From Psilocybe azurescens (taxonomy: Eukaryota > Basidiomycota > Agaricomycetes > Agaricales > Agrocybaceae), in NCBI GenBank assembly GCA_023853785.1, contig JAJIRX010000588.1, forward strand, positions 1 to 17,137: a stretch of 17,137 nt of DNA, given 5' to 3'. A program made the position numbers and the translations under genes. The notes under the pieces are model-generated. The model saw nothing but the letters and a program-made list of their open reading frames with translations. It was not told the DNA's origin and searched no databases. Position 1 is the stretch's first letter. Every line of letters begins with the position of its first letter. Below are positions 10,165 to 17,137 of the stretch, in pieces.

Positions 10165-10410
10165 TGACTTCATATTGCTGACATTTTGATGGATCACTGA
10201 TCGAGCTCTAAAATTGGCAACTCTTACAAATAATTTGATGGACCGTTGAGAGAGCTCTAGGCTTAATAACGTGACTTCGTATTACAAACATTTTGACGGC
10301 TGATCGGGCTCTAAAATTCCACATCTTACTAATATATTGATGGACCGTTGCCAGAGCTCTAGGCCTGATGCGAATTCCATCACCTGACTAATATTTCGAT
10401 GGACTGTCTT
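10165..10410 (+). repeat. Tandem repeat, about 105-bp period built of two half-units
   Basis: The core TTTGATGGA (or TTTGACGG, TTCGATGG) recurs with its GATGG-type pentamer at 10188, 10237, 10295, 10339 and 10398. Four of the five cores are followed by a GAGCTCTA-like box (GGGCTCTA once). Spacings are 49, 58, 44 and 59, so the full period is 102 to 107 bases, made of a short and a long half-unit. The boundary text tgacttcatatt/tgacttcgtatt repeats at 10165 and 10272. No open frame spans the array. Confidence 0.75.
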
Positions 10411-10549
10411 GTCCAATTATGAACGTGAAATTGAAGTTCAAATTGCTTATACTGAGTTCTGAACACAGTTATACTTGAAGAGATCTGAAGGAAACATTGT
10501 AGAAAATATTTTGATATCTTTACATGCTTAATATACTACCGATGTTGCG

Positions 10550-12663
10550 CTATTCATCTGCATAGACCCAAAATTTCGACGGTTTTGCAGGTTTTCCGCT
10601 TCGAAGAATGACAGTACCTGGAGCGGCGGAATTAATAGTTTTGGATGTGCTTGTAGTGTAAACGTTAGCCAATTGGCTGACACGAAGAGCTGTGAAATCA
10701 GACCTTGCAAGTGGATCCTCAGTATTACGAGCACTGCGACGCTTTGCAATTGTGGTCGTGTCTGGAATGTTTGATGTACTGGTTTTTAATCAGGAAAGTG
10801 GTATCAGCAAAATTCAGTCTCGTTAATATGCGATTGCCTACCTTTCACCTTTCTGATATTTTGTATGATTTCCTGCCACATTCAAACTCCCTTTCCGCTT
10901 TCTATTTTTCGATTTCGTGGTCGCCGGCAGGGCCATTAATGCAGGAACAGGGGATGGTGGAGCAGAGGGTGGGGGAGAGTTTGTGGTCGCTGGTGGGGCC
11001 ATTGATGCAGGAACAGGGGATGGTGGAGCAGAGGGTGGGGAGAGTTTGCGGGGATGCATGGGCTGAACGTTGGCGTGAAAGATCCGGCGATATAGAGCGA
11101 AAGTCGCCCAGTGGTCGAGGTGACAAGGGATGGTCGATGTCAAAGCTGTCTGGCCATCTGTATGGGAAGGGATTCAAATCGTCGTCTTCTGTTTGGTCGG
11201 TGTGGCGTGCAGTCTTTAACGGTAGTTTCTCATTGGATGTCTGGGAAATGAGCAGTGTTTCGACAGGTGTTGGAATAGATATGGCAGAGAGTCGAGAGGA
11301 CCCCGCATGGAAAGACGATGCTGGTGCTGTGGATTCGCCTTCCGAAGAAAAATGTCCCAGCGAATCGATAGACACCGTGTTCTCGTCAAATTCGAGCGAT
11401 GTCAGTAGCGACATGTATTCCTTGTCTTTCGGAAGTGCGCGATCTTTGCATTCTTCTGGTGCTACAATGAATATATATTAGCTGAAACCATCTGGGTACT
11501 CAAGAAGATAGAAACTCACTGTAGCATTTCTGTAAAAAATTGCCGAAGATGGGAACAATCACCTTCTTCAGTCGCAGGCGCTCCGCACGGCCAATTTCAT
11601 AGGGACATCTCCAGATGTCGTTCCAGAGTGAACACTGAATTGAGTCAAATAAGCAACATAGATGGCAATGTAATAGCAAGTATCGTACCTTATGACACTG
11701 AACGTTCCACCCTGGGCTGGTTCAGGCCCACCAGCAATCAAAGTTGCCTTCCATCCAGTAGCCTGCGTAATGCCGTCAAGAATGGGCTGCATAAACTGAA
11801 TCATCTCTTGAATAGCTCTAGATAACAATTGATATAAAGTCAGTAGATGATTAATATATCAGTAAGACGTACCGTTGACGATCAATTGGCTCTGTGGACG
11901 GCTCTGCATGTAATCCTTTTTCATAGGCAGCCATAGCCGCCTCATGCTCATCATGCGCGGCTTTCTTCCATTTCCTCTGCTCATGTAGATCCAGTCTGGA
12001 AAACATCCTGCGGGCGATTTCGTCTCGAGTCTTAGCGTAGTGTTCGGCCTTAACAGACGGTTCCATGGCCATTAGCTCCTTTTCGATGCTTTCGCGCGGT
12101 TTTCCTCCAAACGTTAACGGTGGACTTCTGGCGAGGTTTGGTGGGTGCTGCTCCGGTAAGGTATTGGGTTAAGAGGGCCAATGGTGCGGCGCCAGCTTTT
12201 GAACCCGAGGATACATCCTGGTCCTTCGAGTACTGATAATGAAACCACCTTTTGATTTGCTAAACGTTTGATTAGTTAAGCGAAGCGTGACGTACCGACG
12301 TAGTACTCACTCCCTTGCGATAATTCACAACATTCCTTCTGTCCTCAATCCTCTTCATCTCAAGGGCATACTCCGCGGGCGGCAGCTTGTCTTTGTCGGG
12401 TTCTCTCGTCTCTGGGTCCGGTGCACCGTCACGTTGACAGAAGCCAAATGTTCAGCGCTCGGTTCCTGCTCGTGAGGTAGGTCCGCTGGGTACCTCTTGA
12501 AGTATCGTCGCTGAATTAGCGAAAGCGCTTCTGGAATACATCCCTCAGAAACAGCAAGAGCGTATGCCGGCTTCTCTCCGAGCAGGAATTCTCTTCGAGA
12601 GCCTTGGAATGCCCCTTTGTTGACCATATTTTCTATTTCAGGTGAGTATCCACGCCTCTCTGT
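10550..12663 (-). pseudogene. Agaricomycete repeat-family gene (unknown function), six exons, frameshifted
   Basis: This minus-strand gene belongs to a high-copy basidiomycete protein family that I recognise by motif but that has no known function. In order: ENMVNKGAFQGSRREFLLGE; ALSLIQRRYFKRYPADLPHE; PDPETREPDKDKLPPAEYA; QIKRWFHYQYSKDQ; RQKSTVNVWRK; HEQRKWKKAAHDEHEAAMAA; AIQEMIQFMQPILDGITQAT; GWKATLIAGGPEP; VHSGTTSGDVPMK; KVIVPIFGNFLQKCYTPEEC; a Ser/Pro-rich tail with a duplicated 22-residue unit; a basic KSKNRKRKG; and a last exon ending SKFWVYADE (stop 10550-10552). Introns 12260-12310, 11818-11872, 11635-11688, 11462-11519 and 10779-10841 all have GT...AG ends and matching phases. Four frame changes break it: near 12430-12438, near 12091-12102, at the TT of 11593-11594 (where three T would keep frame), and between about 11050 and 11143. 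The 5' end is uncertain; ATG 12627 is the nearest Met. Neither nonsense substitutions nor intron damage is visible, so decay is recent or the bases are wrong. Confidence 0.8.
10917..11047 (-). repeat. 66-bp tandem duplication in the Pro-rich tail
   Basis: Two adjacent copies (about 66 and 65 bases) inside the minus-strand repeat-family pseudogene encode PPSAPPSPVPASMAPPATTN and a near copy. The copies differ by a few substitutions and one G in a run. Tandem growth in Pro/Ser/Ala-rich tails is common by slippage. Confidence 0.85.
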
Positions 12664-13039
12664 GGTGTGTAGATTGCTTACATTCACGTTGACTCGAGGG
12701 CACACAGTTCAACGAAGTAGAATCTCGTTGTTTCAAATTAGCCATACAGTCAATCTTAGCCCCGCCTGCATTGCATGAGCTGGTTCGCATGTGATTCGAT
12801 CTTTCACTTTGTAAGTACCCTAATCTATCTGTTTCTGCGTATTGTAACACTCTGACTACCAATTTATTCAGCCATATGAGCTGGTTCAGAACGATCGACG
12901 GCTTATTCCACCAGTATCAGATCCGAAATTGTGTCGTATGGGCGGGAAAAGATATAGCAGACCTTTCGGCCACTATCGGATTTCTTTTCAACCCTCGTCC
13001 GGCCACTTCCTCTTCCTTACCCTCTTCTTTATTCTTTCC
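12664..13039. other. Divergent spacer between minus and plus genes
   Basis: This lies between the 5' end of the minus-strand repeat-family pseudogene and the plus-strand RNase H1-like gene, so it should hold two divergent 5' regions. Open frames here are short and lack motifs. The plus-strand text at 13000-13060 is Ser/Pro/Leu-biased and may be a frameshifted N-terminus of the next gene. Confidence 0.4.
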
Positions 13040-13999
13040 ATGCTGCTATCGCCGTTTGACTTTGCGCTGCCTCCTGATTCTTTGCCTCCTCTGCTATCTG
13101 CTGTTCCAGCACCCGTCATGCCAGGTGCGTAATGTCGCGCTCTTTTCGATTATCCTCTTACAAACAACCCTACAGATTCTAACATGGATATCGTCGATGC
13201 TCACGGTGAGCCATGGGAGCCGACCAACTACTCCAGCACAAAGGTTCCTCTCCCTGGCCACTTTGTAGAGCCCATGAGGTCCTTTTTGATAGTTACAGTT
13301 GGGGCATGGGTTGGTATAAAACCTTGGGATGCGTGAGTTTTTCTTTCTTTTTTTTCTTGTATCCTACACTGTTAACTCCCTTTTAGTTCAATTGATATCG
13401 AGGCCCTGCTCCGTGATCCAGGCTCCGAGGTGAAGCACGTAGCTTCATGGGACGAGGCCGTCGCCTGGTACAGGAATCGGTATCAAGCAGACGGTATTCA
13501 TATCCTTCCAGCTTCTCTCGCTCCCGTTGTGCCTGCCCCTCCCCTACCCTTCCTGTTGCTTCCCTCCCCCTGTTATACCCACTGCACCTGCTCCTCCCGC
13601 TACGATAATATCTCAACCCACTGTCGCTTCTCGGAAGCGCACATTTGTTCCCCTGAACATCATACCCTCCGCCCTCCTATGCACTGTCTAGCCATGTGGC
13701 AGCCTCCTCATCGGCCTTTGCAAGCCGTAGACGACTCTCAAGCAGCCTTGGCAGGCGTCTCCTCATCGACCTTGGCGCACTCGAGCTCCTGCTCCTCTGG
13801 CCGCTGCTCCAGGGCTCGCACTAGGGTTGTCAAGAACAAACCTCCCTATCAGCACCCTGTCTTCTCAAACGTCCACGTTGATGATTATGAATGGATACTC
13901 CCCACCAGGAAGTCCAAGGGAAAAGAAAAGGCCGCCGACAATATCGAATCTTCCACTGCCTCTCAACGCCCGATCAGAGCGCCTCCAGCGTCTCTTTGA
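13040..13999 (+). pseudogene. Gene with RNase H1 N-terminal/viroplasmin-like segment, frameshifted
   Basis: Three exons join in frame. Exon 1 (ATG 13040) is Pro/Leu-rich and ends VPAPVMP. Intron 13125-13175 (phase 1) leads to DSNMDIVDAHGEPWEPTNYS and then FLIVTVGAWVGIKPWD. Intron 13333-13386 (phase 2) leads to ASIDIEALLRDPGSEVKHVA and then SWDEAVAWYRNRYQADGI. The combination V.VG..VGI..W ... L ... W.EA..WY...Y..G.I resembles the small nucleic-acid-binding domain at the N-terminus of RNase H1 and in viroplasmin, which many Agaricomycete proteins carry without a nuclease. No RNase H catalytic domain follows. The tail is Pro/Ser/Ala-rich and changes frame: PVIPTAPAPPATIISQ and SRKRTFVP are in one frame, then KNKPPYQHPVFSNVHVDDYE and KSKGKEKAADN are in the first frame again. 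At least two indels are needed, one in a C run near 13563. Another possibility is an intact gene with an uncalled intron in the tail. Confidence 0.5.
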
Positions 14000-14069
14000 G
14001 GCTCCCATTGCCTCTGGTAGTTCATCCCGTTCTTCCTCCCGCTTGGCGTGTGTTCAACATCCTTCCTAA

Positions 14070-14462
14070 GTGGGGAATTTGTGAGTAGCTTACAGGTACA
14101 CAGTATGCGATAGGCTGTAATTAGTTCAATCACATGGTTTTCCGTAGTTACAAAATATATGTCTTATTCCGCCCTTCACAACATTTTTCGGATTGGTTTC
14201 TGTAAGCCAAGTAAAAGCTGTGTCTGGATGCCAAGTAGAATTGAAGAGAAAAACTGTAATTCAAAATTTCATGATAAGATCGATGAACCAGTTCGGTAGG
14301 GTATACCAGTGGTGGAAGAATGCAAAAACTAGTAAAGGTCGTTATTTACTTCAAAGCCGTCAATTGTTTTATATTATCAATAACGATTACATTAAATAGA
14401 TGGGGAATGTCTTTATTTGAAGCCCTCCAGGTAAAATTTGTGAACGAAAGAGACAAACGTAC
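14070..14462. other. Spacer without recognisable gene
   Basis: AT-rich sequence with short frames on both strands only. A small near-repeat gccaagtaaaag / gccaagtagaat lies close to 14206-14245. No regulatory site could be assigned. Confidence 0.5.
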
Positions 14463-14963
14463 GGGCTCCGTCAAAGTAACAATTCAAGTCAATCCTCATC
14501 CCCAATGCCATCAGTCGTTGGTATTCCTCCTCGTCTTGTTCCAGTTGTTGTGCGTGCTTTTTCTAGTCTATACAAGTAATGGTAAGCAATGGAATCCATA
14601 ATAGGTTCAAATGAAAACATACCGATAGCGCCTGGAACAAAAATTAAGCCGCAGCCTGTTTTTCTCCCGGTAGCGTGCTTGAGCCTGCCTATGCTGTTCT
14701 TTCTCCAGGCTAAGTTCTTCGGGGATGATCTTTTCCTGGAATAAATCAGCATTAGTTTCTTGCAGCTACACTGATTCGATGTTTAACATACCTCTTGATT
14801 TTTTTCGTAAGCGATCATTAGCTCTTACTCTCGATATGTTTCTGCAGTAATATTGAATGTCCTGGCTATACTAAGAGACAAGCTGGAGTACTTACTCGCG
14901 TCGATATTCCCTCTTTATTTTAAGGTTGTTTTGACGTTGTTCTTCATCTGTCGGTGCAGGCAT
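14463..14963 (-). pseudogene. Arg/Glu-rich coiled-coil gene, four inferred introns
   Basis: The start is ATG 14963 with MPAPTDEEQRQNNLKIKREY and a donor at 14895. Exons inferred from GT...AG pairs are 14896-14963, 14792-14841, 14623-14735 and 14463-14567, with a possible further donor at 14462. The introns are 54, 56 and 55 bases. Exon 3 gives KIIPEELSLEKEQHRQAQAR then YREKNRLRLN, and exon 4 gives, one base out of frame, HAQQLEQDEEEYQRLMALGM. The composition (Arg, Glu, Gln, Lys) and heptad-like spacing suggest a basic helical/coiled-coil protein like many repeated Agaricomycete ORFs. No enzyme motif is present and function is unknown. Exon 2 to exon 3 does not join in phase, and exon 4 needs one more A in the run at 14557-14563, so it is either a pseudogene or indel-affected. 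Confidence 0.45.
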
Positions 14964-15543
14964 GAGAGCTAGGAAACGGTGAGGAACAAGCGGCAATTTG
15001 TGGCACAGGCTGTTATCAATTCTAAAAATAGATGCTTCCCGAAATGGACTCGCACGAAATCCTATACTTTTGGTGGCTCTCGACACTTGAGACTGAGCAC
15101 CTGATAGATAAAGCTCATAAAAGCTCTTTATACACAATTTTTGTTTAATACATGGCGTTGAGGACCAAAAAAGCGAGATATCAGATATGACTTTAACAGG
15201 TTTTGAGCCGAAGTGTACAACTGAGTTTCATATAGCATCTAGAAACGCGTCTCAGAGTGCTCAAGAGTTTACACAACTCTGTCATGCATCGCTGCCTAAA
15301 TTTTTATTATTATATGAATGGGTATGCTATAGGTAGCTGTACATATAATTATTTTCATTCAGAGACCAATACTTCGTCAGTAATGAACAATTCTTTGTTC
15401 AAGGGTTTTCCGGAATCAGCATTTTACCCGGAATCAGCACTTTCGAAAACTAAAACATTCGTTTTGAAGGTGTACTGAGGGTGCTTCAAGATGAAAATAA
15501 TATATAACGTATACCACCATTAACTAATTCATATTTTGGACAA
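14964..15543. other. Spacer without recognisable gene
   Basis: An 81-codon minus-strand frame continues upstream of ATG 14963 and may be 5' leader sequence. A tandem pair of the unit ccggaatcagca(t/c)tt, about 17 bases apart, lies at about 15410-15445. Otherwise the region is AT-rich and featureless. Confidence 0.5.
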
Positions 15544-15900
15544 CTAGCAGTATTTCAGACCTTCTTTCCATCTTAAAGCCTCTAACTGTGTATATGACTC
15601 TAAGTCCTCTGGCAGAAGAGTTTTGAGGTACTCGTCCTTTGTCTTGCAGTCGTGGGCCACCCATAGAAAGAGCCCACCGGCTGTGTAAGGGTGAGTGAAT
15701 GACGTTAAGTGAATGTGGAGGTGAATGAGGGTAAGCGAATGTGCGTACCGTATACCTTGACAAAGAGTTTGAGCGATATCTAGATCCTGGTGAAATGAAA
15801 TAGAGTGAGTATCAGGCCTGATGTGATGAAGGGGGTAGAAAAGTCTGTTTGGAAGAGAGGAGTCAGTTAGTTCAATTGGTGGTTCGATTCTACTCAACAT
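15544..15900 (-). CDS. Small two-exon gene of unknown function
   Basis: One frame is open for 118 codons on the minus strand, but removing a 75-base intron (15681-15755, donor gtatac, acceptor cacag, phase 1) gives a better junction, DLDIAQTLCQ joined to AGGLFLWVAHDCKTKDEYLK. The protein then runs through LLPEDLESYTQLEALRWKEG to a stop at 15544-15546. The stretch AGGLFLWVA recalls the GLFIWAA motif at the C-terminal edge of NACHT-type STAND NTPases, which Agaricomycetes carry in large numbers. The resemblance is short and the P-loop and sensor motifs are absent, so this would at most be a fragment. The start is uncertain; ATG 15900 lies in a 13-base tandem repeat. Confidence 0.4.
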   Translation of the reverse strand: MLSRIEPPIELTDSSLPNRLFYPLHHIRPDTHSISFHQDLDIAQTLCQGIRYAHSLTLIHLHIHLTSFTHPYTAGGLFLWVAHDCKTKDEYLKTLLPEDLESYTQLEALRWKEGLKYC

Positions 15901-15916
15901 GGATACTCAACATGGA
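15891..15916 (+). repeat. Perfect 13-base tandem duplication
   Basis: The unit tactcaacatgga occurs twice head to tail. It covers the possible ATG of the minus-strand small gene and directly precedes the larger tandem array. Confidence 0.9.
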
Positions 15917-15924
15917 TTGACAAT

Positions 15925-16290
15925 GCGGACGACGATTGGCAACGGAGGAATGTGCAAGAGAAGAATCAGGAGGGAAGAAGGTTTCAGAGGACAACGATTG
16001 GCATCGGAGGGATATGAGAGAGAATCTGGAGGGAAGGAGATTTTAGCAGACGACGATTGGGATACAGGGAGCTTACATTTGAAGATGAGGGATGTGCGAG
16101 AGAATCTGGAGGAAGGAGGTTTCAGTGGACAACGATTGCATCGGAAGGATGTGCGAGAGAAGAATCTGGACGGATGGAGGTTTCAGCAGACGACGATTGG
16201 GATACAGGGAGCTTACAGTGAAAGAAGATTCTGGAGGATGGACGTTTGGGAGTGGAAGACGATTCTGGAGGGAAGGGCGTTTGGCAATGT
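15925..16290 (+). repeat. Tandem array of about 60-bp units with higher-order doubling
   Basis: The pattern CGAyGATTGG...CGGAGG.ATGTG.GAGA..AATCTGGAGGGA.G..GGTTTCAG recurs with its CGATTG core at 15933, 15995, 16054, 16133 and 16194, and CGATTC at 16260. Spacings are 62, 59, 79, 61 and 66. The third and fifth units share the insert gggatacagggagcttaca, so units 2-3 and 4-5 form a doubled repeat of about 127-140 bases. A plus-strand frame (15899-16390) passes through it and reads as Arg/Glu/Asp/Trp-rich repeats (DDDW, DNDW, ENLEGRRF in shifting frames). Because units differ in length modulo 3, the frame changes between units, which argues against selected coding. Confidence 0.8.
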
Positions 16291-16390
16291 CAGTGACGCT
16301 GCTTTGTGGAAGGATGGTAGGATAGAAGGAGATGGGACTTACAGATGGACGAGGAACGTGAGCACTACCGATATGCAGAGTCAGGGCTGA

Positions 16391-16682
16391 GTGACTGAAT
16401 AAAAAGGAACGGGGCGTACAGTGAACGCAATCATAATCTAGTTCGAGTACATCGTCAGCTAGTTGCGCGGTGTGTGGGTTGATTTGTAGCGTACCAAAGA
16501 AAAGTGGAACAAAGAGAGCAAAGAAATAGAGATAGACCTTTTCAACAGGGGTTTAGGGGCGAGTTTGAAATATGGATGGAGGTCAAGAAGACCAATCAGA
16601 ACCGTTAAACGACTGTTGATGCAATCACGTGATTTGTTTTTGTCGAGTATACTGAGTCTGGTTTTCTTAAAGTCTTCATTGA
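16391..16682. other. Spacer upstream of the KDZ-related ORF
   Basis: AT-rich with no open frame of note. It should contain the 5' region or earlier exons of the KDZ-related ORF, but no start could be chosen. Confidence 0.4.
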
Positions 16683-17137
16683 TCTTCGATTCATATTCGC
16701 TTAGATGTTCTCCAAAAACGCCGACGGATTACTGCTCGCCAGGTTGGTGCATACCATGACTCTGTGCAGATACTCAACGATTTCGATATTATCCACTCTA
16801 GCGAGGGCACTTTGTGAAATGTCGGTGGAACAACACGAGCAGCATGCATAGATCATTCCCCGAACGTGTAGCTGGGGCTTGGGAGCAAGTAACTTCGTGG
16901 TCCCCTCCTGATGACGAGAACTTCGCCCTAAACGCAGATGAAGAGTGGTACAACGAAACAGTCGAGGCCGAGGTGATGGAGGAATGGCCCCCGCCTCAAA
17001 TAGCTGCGAAAACAAAAAGAAAAAGAGTGTCGTTTCAGTCAGTATTTGTCTGCTTTTCGTTCGACCGCTGCTGACTACTAGCTAATGTATGAGAGATCCC
17101 CATGTAGTATGGAAAGAAACACATCGGCAGGGATACC
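16683..17137 (+). mobile_element. 5' part of a KDZ-transposase-associated (CxC2-type) ORF, cut by the window edge
   Basis: KDZ (Kyakuja-Dileera-Zisupton) elements are fungal DNA transposons whose large transposase ORF often begins with a cysteine-cluster (CxC2) region. Here the first stretch (16683-16814) reads KRRRITARQVGAYHDSVQIL then NDFDIIHSSEG and ends at TGA 16815-16817. From 16802 another frame reads WEQVTSWSPPDDENFALNAD then EEWYNETVEAEVMEE and a basic KTKRKRV. Removing 17029-17093 (65 bases, GT...AG, branch-like ctaat) joins to DPHVVWKETHRQGY at the window end. The order FALxxxxEWYxExVEAEV, Lys/Arg tract, PHVVWKExxRxxYL is how I remember the start of these proteins. The cysteine cluster itself and the catalytic part would lie beyond 17137. 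The frame change near 16802-16844 is either an indel or an uncalled intron, so it may be a decayed copy. Start codon unknown. Confidence 0.65.

Noticed and set aside
10165..10410. CRISPR-like array
   Set aside because: Repeats are diverged, alternate in spacing and occur in a eukaryotic context; the segments between cores are themselves related to each other.
10705..11481. 258-codon plus-strand open frame, the longest in the window
   Set aside because: It is the antisense shadow of the minus-strand repeat-family exon, which has introns of matching phase and recognised motifs. The plus peptide just mirrors the Ser/Pro-rich tail.
15865..15890. tRNA-like boxes (tagttcaattggt followed by ggttcgattc)
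   Set aside because: They resemble a D-arm and a T-arm but are directly adjacent, leaving no room for an anticodon arm, and no acceptor stem pairs around them.

Overview
The window looks like a gene-poor, transposon-rich stretch of a filamentous basidiomycete genome, probably an Agaricomycete (mushroom-forming fungus). The signs are coding segments cut by many short introns (about 50 to 90 bases, GT...AG, CTAAC/CTGAC-like branch sites before the acceptor) and protein families typical of Agaricomycetes. These families are an Ecm3-type auxin-efflux-carrier-like transporter, a DUF6534 membrane protein, the cysteine-cluster head of a KDZ transposase ORF, and a large Agaricomycete repeat family of unknown function. 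Family names come from recalled conserved motifs, not from a search. Almost every gene found is broken by small indels, a nonsense codon or a truncation, so the window reads as a graveyard of gene copies.

Left third (1-4808): two same-strand copies of one auxin-efflux-carrier-family gene lie about 2.77 kb apart. Copy 1 enters from outside the window and loses its C-terminal part after about 1577. Copy 2 (2852-4808) keeps both ends but has lost an internal membrane block. Equivalent introns are still recognisable in both copies.

Middle (4809-10549): mostly AT-rich DNA without a recognisable gene. It holds a GC-rich small-protein gene with one in-frame TAG (7839-8314), a DUF6534 remnant on the minus strand (8900-9230), a perfect 20-bp palindrome (8903-8922) and a repeat of about 105 bp (10165-10410).

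Right third (10550-17137): a five-intron minus-strand gene of a basidiomycete repeat family with four apparent frameshifts (10550-12663) is followed by a plus-strand gene with an RNase H1 N-terminal/viroplasmin-like segment (13040-13999). Next come a minus-strand Arg/Glu-rich coiled-coil gene (14463-14963), a small spliced minus-strand gene (15544-15900), a tandem array of about 60-bp units (15925-16290), and the 5' part of a KDZ-transposase-associated ORF running off the right edge (16683-17137).

I see no shared pathway. The transporter copies are a decayed local duplication. The right third looks like a nest of repeat-family ORFs around a KDZ element, which is inference from family and position only. 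No rRNA, tRNA, CRISPR array or bacterial-type operon was seen.
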